Part shown: positions 46,758-57,674 of the stretch, piece after piece
Numbering within the stretch: the stretch's first letter is position 1
Layout: each line of letters begins with the position of its first letter
Made by a program: the position numbers and the translations under genes
Origin: Colocasia esculenta
Taxonomy: Eukaryota; Streptophyta; Magnoliopsida; Alismatales; Araceae
DNA length: 64,000 bases
Reading direction: 5' to 3'
Assembly: GCA_014218235.1 (NCBI GenBank)
Contig: CM024758.1
Span: 69,946,206 to 70,010,205 of the forward strand
The notes under the pieces: model-generated
What the model saw: only the letters and a program-made list of their open reading frames with translations
Database searches by the model: none
Told to the model about the DNA's origin: nothing

Positions 46758-49700
46758 TTATAGTGAAAGATACACCCATCTCAGGATGCATGCGCTCAAT
46801 GTAAAGCTGCCGTGATCTTCTAAGAAACGCACATACTGATCCTTATCAAGGGTGAACCTGAAATGGCGGACTTCCCAAAACTGGCACGCTGAAGGAAGTG
46901 AGCAATGGTAACAGGATAGAAGAGCTGATGATCCTTCAGGTCTTTTAGCAAGGAAATAAAAGCAGAGTACCACGTAGCCCATTGCACAAACAGTTCCTGA
47001 ACTGGATTGATGGAATTCAAGTCCAGGAAAGCTTCAGCAGAGAGAGGTGGCTTGCCTGCTCGGACCAAGGAGCTGTTCAAGGATTCCAACTGGAGAGCAG
47101 ATTGATTGTAGTGCTTCTCCCAATCTGTGGGAGAGAGCCTTTCACATTCAGACATCAAAGGAGCAAGCACTGCAGAAGAGATGTGGCCCAGATGATATTC
47201 GCGAAAGATAAACCTTTGAAAGGAGGGAAGGCGACTCTACTGAGCTGAGATTCTCCCCATGACTCGTGCAAATCTTTCAAAGGCATGAGAGCCAACGGAG
47301 GAATCCAAAACCAAGGAGTGTAACTTCGGGAGAAATACTACTTCAGGCATCATCAGAGTGGTGAAGTCCACTATGAAGGGGCAATTAATGGACCTTCAGA
47401 TCGAAGAATAGCAAGAGCCCCATGGAATTGGCCAAACTGAACTTCGGGTAGCTTGCGTAAATAACAAAAATCATTGTAAAGCTGGAAGCACCTAGTAATT
47501 CTAATTTCTTGAGAATGAAAGGGCCCCAAAGTGCTTGATGATGAATTACAAACCATTCAAAAGGGTGAGAGGATGATCCTGTCGAGAGGTGCTGTCTGAT
47601 CTGGCAAGAAGATACTTGCTGTAGAGAGTCTTATGCCTTTGGCCCACTGATCTTCAGTCTTGCATTCAGCCAATGGAAGATTTTGAGTTGGTTGACTTTG
47701 GAAAGGTGGCAGTGGGGAAATACAATGTAAGGTGATCAGTAAGATTGAAAAAAGGAATGCCAAAAAGGTTGGCGAGAATACATTTTTGTAGATATTCACA
47801 GTAAATTGGTCTCCTTCAATTTTCAACTGTGAGGGAGTACCAAAGAGGAGGAAACATGGGTTCAAAGGAAAGAGCAAGAGTTTTTGAATTTTCCTCTTTT
47901 TAGAAACATGACTAGAAGAATCAGTCCTGTGAACATGTGAGGCAACTGCCAGGATTGAGATGAGTGTGGTGCGTTCCAACTCATCCTCAAATTTATTTTG
48001 AAAAACACTGGCAAGTTGTGGATTAGTAGGAGTAATTGTAACAGATGTAGGTGGAGTAGGAGGATGAAGGAATGATCTAGGAGAAAGAATAGTGGATGCC
48101 CCGACTGATGAGGGACCAGATGATGAAGAGGCTCCAGCTGATGAAGAAACTGGAGGATGGTATCAGTAGGAGGAGAGGAGAAATGGATGTGGAAATGGTA
48201 GTGGGCAAGATAGGAGACGAATAGGGTTCAGGGGAAAAGGTGCTGGAGATGAGATGGTTCTTGGTACAGGTTGTTTGAAGGTAGGTGGAGCTGGAGGTGC
48301 TGTGGATGAGGATGGTGGTGAAGAAGGGGTGGTGTGCAAGGGATGAAGGCTCAGGGGCTTTGGGAGCAACTGCTAGCTCTTCTACACTTGACTACACATC
48401 CTAGGAGACCACTGGCCCTGTAGGCCCTTCTGGTTCCTTCTGAACTGCCTGAGGCTCGGATGGCCCTGCTGGGTCTACCACAATTTGCCTTGATGGCCGA
48501 TCTTCTGCTATACCAGATGGCCCTGATGGCCCGCCTCTTCTTCTTGCTGCTTGGCCTGAGAAGGCCCTGAACTGCTGAGGGATCAGCAGGAGGGGGAATA
48601 GGAGGGGCAGAGGAGGATTGCTCCCTCGAAGAGATAAGCTTCTTGACACTTCGAACTCACCTTTCATCTATCTGCATAATTGCTTGAACATTTTAAAATC
48701 ATCTCTCAAGCTGCGTACTTCAGTGGACAAAGTTCCAATTTCATTTGTTGCAGAAGTCTGACTGATAGAGATGGACTGAATATCTGATTGCATAGATGTG
48801 ATGGCTTGCCTTTCTCATTCAACTTCTGATGACAGGCTTGAAATTGACCTTCAACTGTTTCTTCTTTGTCCTTCGATGAACTACTCGTTTTCCCTTTTGG
48901 CCTGCCCTTCAATGGGCTCACAAAATCAGCATGTTCCTCAGTGAATTGATCATTCATAGAAGTATTTTCAGTGTGCTCCCCCTGAGGTGCTCCCTCTTTC
49001 TCAAATGATTGCTCCCCTGAGCAGGAGCATCTTCCATTTGATCTTCTTCAACAGTAATTTCTTGCTCCCCCTGAATGGGAGCTTCCTCCACGATGATTTC
49101 CTCAGTGTGGCTGGAGCCACAGATTCTTCAACACTAGCAACCTCTTCCACACCTGAGTGCTTGGAATGGACTCAAGTGCTCTTCGGAGGACTGACCCTAT
49201 CCTAGAAGTAGGAGGGGCAATCTTTGAATTCTTCTACAGGTACGAGGTGCTCTAGAGGAATATCCTTTATCCTTCTCTCACTGGTTCTGATTTCTTCAAC
49301 AATTTCCTGAATAATATCTACTGCTTGCTCTTCTGCTGTGCTGCTGCCTGGTCTGCTGCTGCTGGTGCTTCTGCCTATACTGATTCCTCTTGAACCACTG
49401 CAGTTTCTGAACTGTGACCTTCTTGTTGTTCTTCTTGGACAACAGGTACCTCTACTGCAGTTGCGGATTCTTCTTGAGCTATTTGGGCTGCAGCTTCTCC
49501 TACCTCTTCCTGGACTTCTTGGGCTTTGCCAATTATGGCCTCACCCTCAGCCATGGAAGTTTTGGTCCAAACACCATTTACCATAGAAAATCCACTTTTC
49601 CTTAAATTTCTGCTGCGGATAGCTTGCCCATCTTCTCTACTACTGCTCCAGATAAATTTATGCCAAAGTGTTTGAATACTTTAGTGAGCAGATGGGCATA

Positions 49701-50356
49701 TGGCAGAGACACATTTAATTTGCTCTTTGTGTCCCAAATCTGAGCATGAGCAAACTTCATTCGCTCCAGAATAACTTCAGCCATGTTTATCTCCTTGTTC
49801 TGGATGGCCCAGACATCATGTCCAAATCTGCCTTGGTGCACATGGAGAATGTAGCACTTCTTGAAACCAAAATTTGACAAACTATAAAGTGCAATAGACG
49901 GTTAAATGCATTCATCTGATTAATATCAAGTTTGTCATCCTTCAACCGAAATTCGGGACCTACAATCCCTAGTCCCTTTGCTTGGGTATCCACAGTGTGA
50001 ATCCCACTGCGACAGTGTGCTAACTCCAAATAAGGACTCAATAGTTCATGATCAACTTTAATCTGGGTACCTTGACAGATGAGTCAAGGACCCGTCCACC
50101 TCAGTTCTCAAGCAAAAATAGAAAGCCTTCACCAAGTATGGATAGCTTACCTCAGAGAAAGTTGCAATCTCTGTCCACTTCATCCTTCCATTGCTGCCAC
50201 GATGCTGAGCATCCCATTCTTCTCCAAGTCTGCAATGTCCACTGCCTTGTTTCCACAGAGCTTCGTCTTCACAAAAGTGAACCTTTCCTATTGCTCTACT
50301 GTGAGGAACTCAGCTCCATAGCCCCCGACGCTGCCGGAAACAACAGGTGCGGCCAT
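46758..50356 (-). pseudogene. Env-like gene of the second SIRE-type element (degenerate)
   Basis: A candidate start at 50354-50356 (minus strand, CCATGG context) begins MAAPVVSGSVGGYGAEFLTV. Downstream, in shifting frames, come KAVDIADLEKNGMLSIVAAM, NQMNAFNRLLHFIVCQIL (49787-50041) and EINMAEVILERMKFAHAQIW, LPYAHLLTKVFKHFGINLSG (49602-49880). These are the conserved blocks of the plant-transposon-protein domain carried by SIRE/Maximus extra genes. The middle (48163-49584) is low complexity (Glu, Ala, Val, Pro, Ser). The C-terminal part (46758-47979) includes LNSINPVQELFVQWATWYSA. Many frameshifts are present. The gene lies 417 bp after the pol stop. Confidence 0.75.
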
Positions 50357-50772
50357 GGATTTGATGGGGAAAGTTTCTGAGGGTTGGAGTGAGGAGAGGA
50401 ACAGAAACCCCAAAGAAATTTCTCGCGGAAGGAGTTTGGATCTTGAAAGCTCAGAGAGTCGGTGCCGGAGTCGATAGGGTATCGCCTCAGGCAGGAAGAA
50501 GGGGATGAAAAAGGGATGTGAATCGTTACCACGGATTTCGGGTATATCAAAGAAATAATGACTTTTTCGAAACAAGAGGTGCCTTTATGGCAGAAAACGA
50601 CAAAATGACTGGTTCGATAGCAATAAAAGCTTGTAAAATAGCGAATCGCCATAAATGACTTAACAGAAGAATCTTTGAGGAAATTTGCTTAGATCCAGGG
50701 AGGAAAAATAATTAACATTCTGATATTTTATATTTCAGTTTTATACAGATAAATCTTTCACAATTGCACATG
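50357..50772 (-). other. Spacer between pol and the env-like gene
   Basis: No gene is supported. On the minus strand it holds pyrimidine-rich stretches that could serve as a splice acceptor for the env-like gene. There is no clear TATA box. Confidence 0.4.
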
Positions 50773-50868
50773 CTAATCCCTTCTAAGAGATGTTAACCTC
50801 TCTTCAGGTAAGGCCTTTGTGAGATATCTGCTAAACTGATTATTTGTATCAATAAAGGAAATACCTAT
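50773..50868 (-). pseudogene. Last codons of copia pol (RNase H tail)
   Basis: On the minus strand this encodes GISFIDTNNQFSRYLTKALP followed by EERLTSLRRD and a stop at 50773-50775. It is the C-terminal tail of copia RNase H (compare ENQLADIFTKPLPKDRF in the first element). It is cut at 50869 by the start of a plus-strand gypsy LTR. It shows that the gene at 46758-50356 follows pol, as in SIRE elements. Confidence 0.88.
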
Positions 50869-53800
50869 TGTGAGACCCGGATTTTTATTCTCTTTATATT
50901 ATGTATGTATAGAATGGTGTGTTGGGTGTTTGGTTGTTGTGTGCTTAGCATGCGTAGTTCATTGTGCCTGCTATAAGTTTTATCCTTCTTTTGAATATGA
51001 GCCTTTGCGAATATCTATATATGTATACATAGGTGTATATGATAATAATGTAGAAGTGAACAATTGGCTAATTTTGGGTGCATTATGAATACCAAGAATC
51101 CCGACTTAGGATACTTGAATAATACTATGCGTGTGCTATCTAAATATGAAGAATATCCTATACTACCTATTTCATGGAATTTTGTATGGAAGTGTATGAA
51201 GTACATATGTGTATGTACGTGTGTATGTTATCTTATGCGTGTGACAATTGTATACCTAATTCTACCTGCATAACACCTTGGTGTACTTGTGTATGCATGT
51301 GTATGGTTAGTTGTAAATGTTGTTCATTTGCATGGTTTAGCTAATGTGAATATTGTACTTCGTACATTGCATATGCATAAAGAGTTCAAGCATGGTAGGT
51401 GTAATTAGTAGGTTATATTGAGATTCTATACTCCTCATGAATAACATGCATGTATTTTTATGATATTTAGGTGAGAATAGTCAATTGGCTAAATTATGCA
51501 TATAGTACATATTAAGGAATCCTATGCATATAGTACTTAAGCAATGTTAGGTAAAGTTGTGTAAGTTAATCTAATTACCGGTGCGCATGTTGTACCCATC
51601 TATTTCAAGCATAGTGTGCATAAGTATGCTACCAGTGTGTGTATACTATATATATATGTCAAATCAAGTGTGGGTGTGCAAGGACTATTTTATCGAATAG
51701 ATTATTCCTAGCTGACCTAACTCATATCACCTCCTAATAATTTGCGAAGCCTTCACAATTCTTGTCATTCTATCTAGCCGTGTGTTGAGTCACGCTTATG
51801 TAAAACATCATGTACGCATAGGTAGATATCTACGTACATCTATCTAGTGTATTTATGTATGCTTGTGTATGCCTAGGTATGAATGATATTGATTGCCTGG
51901 TATGGTAATATACATGTTACACCTTATACATTGTATGTATATATATAGAGTAAGCATAGTTTGCATGTTTTAAGTTTTGGCCAAAGGGCCAATCAGCGTC
52001 AATGTGTTATATTAAATATAAATAAGGTATGTATTGCATGGTGATAGTATGGATATAATACCGTATACATATTGCATGTATATAAGCTTGGTATGCGTGG
52101 TTTTCTGCATAATTTAGGGTTCTGGCCGAAGGCACCTTGGCGTCAACTCTAGGCCGTTTATCTGGTGTCAGCGTCCAGACCTGGACGCCAACACTAACTC
52201 CGGCGTCCAGCGATATGGACGTCAATTTCTCTGACCTGCATGCGTTGCAGAGCCAGAAAATCTGGGAGCAAGTATGGCCACCATTGGGGGATGTCCCCCA
52301 ACGGCTCTCAGCTTATCAAATCGGTATGGTGAGTGGTGAGGGGCTCTTCTAAGTCCTGAACCCGAATTGGACTCTCCCATTCTTTCCCTTCACCCTTGCA
52401 AGAGGAGAGAAGTGAGAGAGAAAAACCCTAGAGAGTCTGTGAGAAAAACCCATCTTCGCACCCCCAAATCCGACCCCTTGAAGCTTGGTCTGGAGATCTA
52501 ACTGCGACTAGGAGGAAGCTGGAGCAAAGGAGAAGGCTTCCCCATCATCCCCTCGGTGTGGAGATCACCCAGGAGCCCGGAGGAAGGCGATCTAGAGGGC
52601 GTTTCTGCAACTTCTTGGAACTGCCCAGGAGGTCTTCTTCGAGCCATAAATCCCTTGGAGAATTTTCTAAAGGCAAGTGACCTATCTATGGTGTCCCCGT
52701 ATGAGTCTGGGTGGGTTTTGCTATTTTTATGGATTTTTCCTCGAGTCCTAGACCCTCCTATTCACCCAAGATTCAGAGCTCGGGTCTGTGTTTCTGCACA
52801 GACCTGATTCGACGGCAAGGTCCCTAGACGCCTGTGATGATCTTGGCGTCCATCGACCATGCCGCTGACTCGAGTCAGCGGCCAGAGACCGCCGTCGAGT
52901 TCTTCTGAACAGAACAGTGAGCTGTTCTGTCCCTCTTATACATTAATTTCGGTATGTTTTACGTGATGAGGATATATGGTAAACCTTATACTCTATGTAT
53001 ATTGTGCATTGTGGTGTGTGGATGAATGTGGTGTGATGGTGAATGTGGGATAATGGTATCTTTTAAACTTGTGAGCATGACTTGTAGATAATCTTGCAAA
53101 TCCTTGTTCATGATTTGAATTAGTATGAATGCCTTGGTTTTAGTCTAATCATGAAGATCAGTGGGTCAGCATATGCGTTTGCAAATTTGGTAATTTATCC
53201 ATACTTGTGTAATTTGAAAATAATTTGGTTCGGTAAAATAAAAGCATGCAAGAATGGTTTGTAGGGTTCAATCCATGGATGTATGATTAGGGTAATTTTG
53301 TATCCTTAATCCTGCACATGTTAGTAGCTTATGTTTAAACAGCAAGTGGCTAAATTACAAGATGTGTTAAACCCATGTTAACTTAAGTTGCTAATAGCAT
53401 GCTAATTAGGTATTTTATTTTCTGTAAATTCTATTTAGCTCAGAAAAATCTGAAAATTGAGTGTATAATATTGAACCCGAAAACAGCATGTGGTCAAAAT
53501 GTCAGGTCTTTGGATCAGTAAATAAAAGTATGTATTTTCATGTGAAATGGGATAATCTAGTGTATTATCGTAATGTGATAGTTATTGTCTAAAACCAACT
53601 TGATTGGTGAATTTACTGTGTTAAACTCCTGAAATCTGTAGTAGCATGATTAGGAGAAAAACAAAGACACATTGTGCATGAGAAAACGAAGGAGATGAAG
53701 TGTTATGTGTAAAAACGTGTTAAAACGCGGTATGAGTAAAGTGCAAAAGTGTGCCTATGTGACACTGCTACCCTAGAGGCATCGGGAGCCGTATATAGAA

Positions 53801-55277
53801 AAGTCCCTATAGAAGGCTCCATGTGATATAAGTTTGTCCCAAAGGCATTGGGAAAACCCGGAGGTGGACAAGTACCACTGGATAGGTGGAGAGGGCTTCT
53901 CCCGGTCTGCGCAGTTACCAAGATTCACCGCTGTATGCCTAGGTGGTGAGTCTGTGTAGGAGTTGTGTCATGTGTTGTGTTATGAGTTGTGTTATGAGTT
54001 GTGTTGAGAGCTGTGATAAGGAATGAGCACGAGCTATGAGATATTTGTTAGTGTCCTCTACTGGTGGTTAGGACTATGTGTCATGGCAAATTATGTAAGT
54101 AATGAAAAAATAATAAAGTGTGAAATATGTGAACATGCACGTGGTAAGTGCCCAAGATGCACGTGGTAAGTGCAATCGATGGTATGGTTAAGTGAAAGTG
54201 GAAGAGAAAATGATGTGGAAATGAGTAAATGTGTAAGTGTGACAGTGTACATGTCAAATGCGTAAAAGTGAACAATGTGAATGAGTAAGTGTGCAATCAT
54301 GTGAAAACTGAAAATGCGAGGATGTGTTATTGAAACCCAGTGAGACTAAATCTGCAAACCATGGAATTCAGAAAAATTTATGTTACTATCCTCATTAGTT
54401 TTTGTGTGCGAAAATGTCTAGAATCCATGTTAGGGGTAAACTAATGATGGTTGTATGCAAAATAGCATGATGGTTGGTCATATGATATGTTTTAAGCACG
54501 TTGTAGCTCTCATGTGTAGACTTATAGCCGTTAAACCACGTGAAATCAGCAACCTAAAGCATGTGAAAAGGTTTATGTGTGCTTAAGAACATGTGGAATC
54601 CATGCTAATGTGTTCCCTTTCATGTATGTAAAATTGTTCATGTTGGTAGCTCTCATGCCTTAGCTCTTCAAGATTTAAAGTTCATGAGTAAATTGAGTAG
54701 TGAGCATGTGATAGGTGAGTTTTATTCCTACAAAATCTGAAAAGCGCGATTCATGTATAAATTGTAAAACATTCTTGATAGGTTGAGGCTTGAATTGACT
54801 AGCATGCTATGTGTTGCAATTGTAAATGTGCATGTAGAAACCACTAGGACTTGTAGTGTATATCATGAGTAGTGTTACTTGCTGAGTCTTTGGACTCACT
54901 CTTGCTTCGGCGTACAGGTTGACAGGATCGTGCACTAGAAGGTAGCGTGGCGACGATCACCATTTAGAAGCTATTTTGTGGAACTGTCACCAGTTGTACT
55001 TTCTTTGCACAAAAAGGATTATTGTATGGACAATTTTGGACATTGTAGTTCTCTTTATTTTGTATTAATGTGGACTTTGTCTTTCCATTTGCTATTAGAT
55101 TGTGGAATGTGTTTGGGAGGGTTAAGAGGTTGAGTTGTTAATTTTATTCCGCTGTACTCTATTGCTATCAGGTACATATCAACCTATCGACCAGTGTTGG
55201 GTACATGTCCCACTGTGACGACGCCCTTTATACCGATGAGATTGGTATAATCGTACGGTATGAAGAGGGTCGTTACA
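50869..55277 (+). repeat. Very long gypsy LTR, plus strand
   Basis: It starts TGTGAGACCCGGATTTTT at 50869, directly inside copia pol, and is taken to end GTCGTTACA at 55277, about 4.4 kb. Blocks at 52120-52230 (GGTTCTGGCCGAAGGCACC, then GGACGCC palindromes) and 53750-53945 (CACTGCTACCCTAGAGGC, ACCGGAGGTGGACAAGTACC-type) match, inverted, 3066-3190, 4640-4860 and 7500-7700. It is therefore the same family as the LTRs at 2079-9185. No primer site is visible before the gap. It may be a 5' LTR whose element lies in or beyond the gap. Confidence 0.65.
55212..55277. repeat. Imperfect hairpin at the LTR end
   Basis: TGTGACGACGCCCTTTATAC at 55212 pairs with GGTATGAAGAGGGTCGTTACA-type sequence ending at 55277. 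The same hairpin occurs, inverted, at 3737-3816. Both are preceded by a GTGTTGG...ATGTCCC block. It is either the LTR terminus or the boundary of a small foldback. Confidence 0.6.
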
Positions 55278-55288
55278 CTATGTTCCCA

Positions 55289-55388
55289 NNNNNNNNNNNN
55301 NNNNNNNNNNNNNNNNNNNNNNNNNNNNNNNNNNNNNNNNNNNNNNNNNNNNNNNNNNNNNNNNNNNNNNNNNNNNNNNNNNNNNNNN
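55289..55388. other. Assembly gap, 100 N
   Basis: Exactly 100 N, with a plus-strand gypsy LTR to the left and a minus-strand integrase scrap to the right. The size of the gap is unknown. Confidence 0.98.
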
Positions 55389-55480
55389 TGAAGCTCTTGA
55401 GATATGAAATGGGGTCCATTGTCGGTGACGAGGCTGCTTGGCACTCCGAACCAGAAACGAGCAGAACATAGTCCTGGGGA
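55389..55480 (-). pseudogene. Ty3/gypsy integrase fragment
   Basis: On the minus strand this encodes FWFGVPSSLVTDNGPHFISQ. It holds the second catalytic Asp (VTDNGPHF) of the retroviral-type integrase core, which inserts element DNA into the genome. It runs into the gap at 55388. On its 5' side the sequence changes abruptly to GC-rich leader with no integrase similarity, so the copy is a deletion remnant. Confidence 0.85.
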
Positions 55481-56125
55481 GGACCTCCTCCTACCAGAAC
55501 CAACAGAGAAGAACTCCAGGAGCCACCTCACTAGAGTCATCAAACCAGTCAGTACTAGGCTGACAACAAACCACAGACAAGTGTCGCATCGCCCAACTAG
55601 CGGTGCGACACGACACACAAAGCACCTGCTTAGCTCGGCGTCCCGAGCACAGCGCACAAGGGCGCACAGGCACACGAGCCCAAACACACAATAACCACAA
55701 CACACACCCCAACAATAGAGGGGTAGCCAACAAGGTAGAGGACACCTTCCACCGGTCCACGGGCAACAACCCAGCACGGTTGAAGGCCACACAACACGCA
55801 AGCTCTCTCAGCCTTCGCGACGCACACACGCTCAAATGCGCGAAGCGACCGTGAGCACCGCACCTGGACTTGCCTGCAAGCATCCTCTATACGGAAGGAC
55901 ACTACCGGTGAGTCCACCGCAAACCGCGCGCTACAGCACGAACACCGAGCGATCACACTCGCCACGCAAGTGACGCAACAACAACTGCAACCCACTGCAG
56001 CACGCACACCTGCAAAACAATCAAAGCACAAGCCTATCCCTAGTCGGACGGTTGTCAGCAGCGCACTAGTACCTTCCTTTGGGACAACTATAGTTATTAA
56101 CACCTTACAATCTCAGTAGACCCTC
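55481..56125 (-). other. GC-rich leader of a gypsy element
   Basis: No gene is supported, though long open frames occur because of base composition. It contains GCGAC/GTCGC motifs (55590-55615, 55815-55850). It leads on the right to a primer site at 56126-56137, so on the minus strand it is the leader directly after the 5' LTR. Confidence 0.5.
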
Positions 56126-56137
56126 GCTCTGATACCA
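56126..56137 (-). promoter_or_regulatory. Primer-binding site, initiator-Met tRNA type
   Basis: TGGTATCAGAGC on the minus strand, two bases from TGTAACGACC at 56140. Confidence 0.88.
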
Positions 56138-56139
56138 AC

Positions 56140-56593
56140 TGTAACGACCCGAACTCCCGGACCCCCGTCAGGGGCCCGAAATTCGCGTCGCAACCCACGG
56201 ATCCGAAGTCCGAAAGGGTTAGAAGAATTAGTCTAGTGAGATATGTACTGAATTCGAATAACTATAACAATCTGTACAATATACAAACGTTTGTACAACG
56301 CGTCCCAAGCAAAGCAAGTACAAGAAGAAAGGTGCAGTCCTTAAGGGGAATACCATGAGAGAGTGTTTTGTAAGTTCTGGGGTATGCCCTTAAGGACTGC
56401 ACCTTTCTTCTTGTACCTGTGCTTTTGCTTGGGACGCATTGTACAAACTTTTGTATATTGTACAGATGTTATAGTTATTCGAATTCAGTACATATCTCAC
56501 TGATAATTCTTCTAACCCTTCGGATCTTCGGATCCGGGGTGGCGACGCGAATTTCGGGCCCCTGGAGGGGGTCCGGGAGGTCGGGTCGTTACA
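56140..56593. repeat. 454-bp near-perfect hairpin with LTR-like ends
   Basis: The left arm (56140-56354) and right arm (56381-56593) are inverted copies of about 213 bp, with only scattered mismatches and a 26-base loop. Matching points include TGTAACGACCCG/CGGGTCGTTACA at the ends, GGGCCCGAAATTCGCG/CGCGAATTTCGGGCCC, and GGTGCAGTCCTTAAGG/CCTTAAGGACTGCACC next to the loop. The outer ends are TG...CA, and an LTR primer site adjoins the left end. It could be a short LTR that is itself a hairpin, or two LTR fragments joined head to head. Its RNA would be fully double-stranded. Confidence 0.85.
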
Positions 56594-56603
56594 AGTGCGG
56601 GGG

Positions 56604-56890
56604 GTGACGGGGATCACCGTCGAGGCAGAGGGTGACGGGGATCGCCGTCGAAGCAAAGGGAAGCGTGAGGGTGACGGGGATCGCCGTCGAGAGAAAGTGC
56701 GAGAGCTAGACAGCTGAAGGCAGAAAGCGGGAAGGATGAGTCAGAAAAGAACAGGAGGAGGGATCGCCGTCTGACGAAAGGAGAGGGAAGAAGGGGATCT
56801 CCGTCCGACGAAAAGGAGAGGGGAGAAGATGGGGATTGCCGTCCGAAGAAAAGGGGAAAGAAGGAGGCGGGGACGCCGTCCTGAAGAAAG
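56604..56890. repeat. Tandem repeat of a GACGG...CCGTC palindrome
   Basis: Seven or so units of the type GACGGGGATCGCCGTC, 30-45 bp apart, are joined by purine-rich linkers (GAAGAAAGG). Each unit is an inverted repeat GACGG/CCGTC with a GATC-like centre. Later units degrade (GGGGATCTCCGTC, GGGGATTGCCGTC). Confidence 0.85.
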
Positions 56891-57239
56891 GGGGAAGAAA
56901 ATAAACAAACGGAAGGATAGAAAAAAAAAAAAAAAAAGGGGGATCGAAGAAAAAAAAAAGAAAAAAAAAACGGGGGAATGGATTGGGTTTTTTTTGATTT
57001 ATTATTATTATTATTGTTTTGATTTTGACAATGAAAAGAACTACATTACATTAGAAGGCTTCGGAAAAAGGACAGGACCGAGCCATTAAGGAAGATGGTG
57101 AAGAGGGGTGAAGGGCGGATTACGCTTCAACAGCATCGGGGGAGAATGGAAAATGAAGGGTGGAGATAGGGAATAAAATCAAAATTATGGACAAGGATGG
57201 ATGAAACGAAATGAATGGGAGGCCGGGAAAACCCTGGCC
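56891..57239. other. A-rich and purine-rich non-coding stretch
   Basis: It contains A runs of up to about 18 (near 56920) and a TTA/ATT microsatellite (56998-57014). No gene is seen. It abuts truncated Tat-type pol at about 57240. Confidence 0.5.
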
Positions 57240-57674
57240 AGAGCTCCTTGTTAAATCGGCTGGACTTATGATCTCAAATTCCTCACCAAATCCAAGCAAC
57301 TGTCGCTTGGTGGTGGCTGCTGATGCTGATGGGGTGCTACCCGAGACAGCGACATGTCATCCTCGCTGAACAAGCGGTTGACCGCTGAGATTAGATCTTC
57401 CAATTCTGGTCCTCTGTCTCGGCTTCTGTTCATTGAACAACAAACTGACCGCTGAAATCAAATCATCAAGGTCTGGTGTTTCTGTATCTGACTCGACTCT
57501 CTTCTTCTTGCTGGGTCGCTGAGCTTCTAGGCTTGGTATGCTGACCTTGGTGCCTCTTCCATCGTGGTGTTATTCCAGGCTGCACGGCCCTCTGACAAAA
57601 TGATCATACAATGTCCAGTGAGGGGCCATGGTCTGACTGTGAAGAAGATGAGAATGCAGCCCATTCTGAGTATC
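57240..57674 (-). pseudogene. Tat pol linker between protease and RT (truncated, frameshifted)
   Basis: On the minus strand one frame reads DLDDLISAV and later LFSEDDMSLSRVAPHQHQ, an acidic linker like that between the G-patch and RT of Tat-type polyproteins. A frameshift near 57600-57680 separates it from the protease frame. No RT motif is reached before the truncation at about 57240. Confidence 0.55.

Larger units (their letters stand above)
44284..50868 (-). mobile_element. Second SIRE/Maximus-type copia element, 3' part only
   Basis: Minus-strand order: end of pol (50773-50868), env-like gene (50356-46758), double polypurine tract, 3' LTR (44284-46431). The whole upstream part is missing, because a plus-strand gypsy LTR begins exactly at 50869. 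Its LTR is of the same family as the solo LTR at 14734-16510, not of LTR1. Confidence 0.85.

Noticed and set aside
50870..51273. Small open frames rich in Cys, Tyr and Val on the plus strand
   Set aside because: They lie inside an LTR in TGTATG-rich sequence. Composition explains them.
56905..56975. Poly-A run as the tail of a LINE or SINE
   Set aside because: No RT, box A/B or target duplication is seen next to it. The region is a purine-rich continuation of the repeat at 56604-56890.
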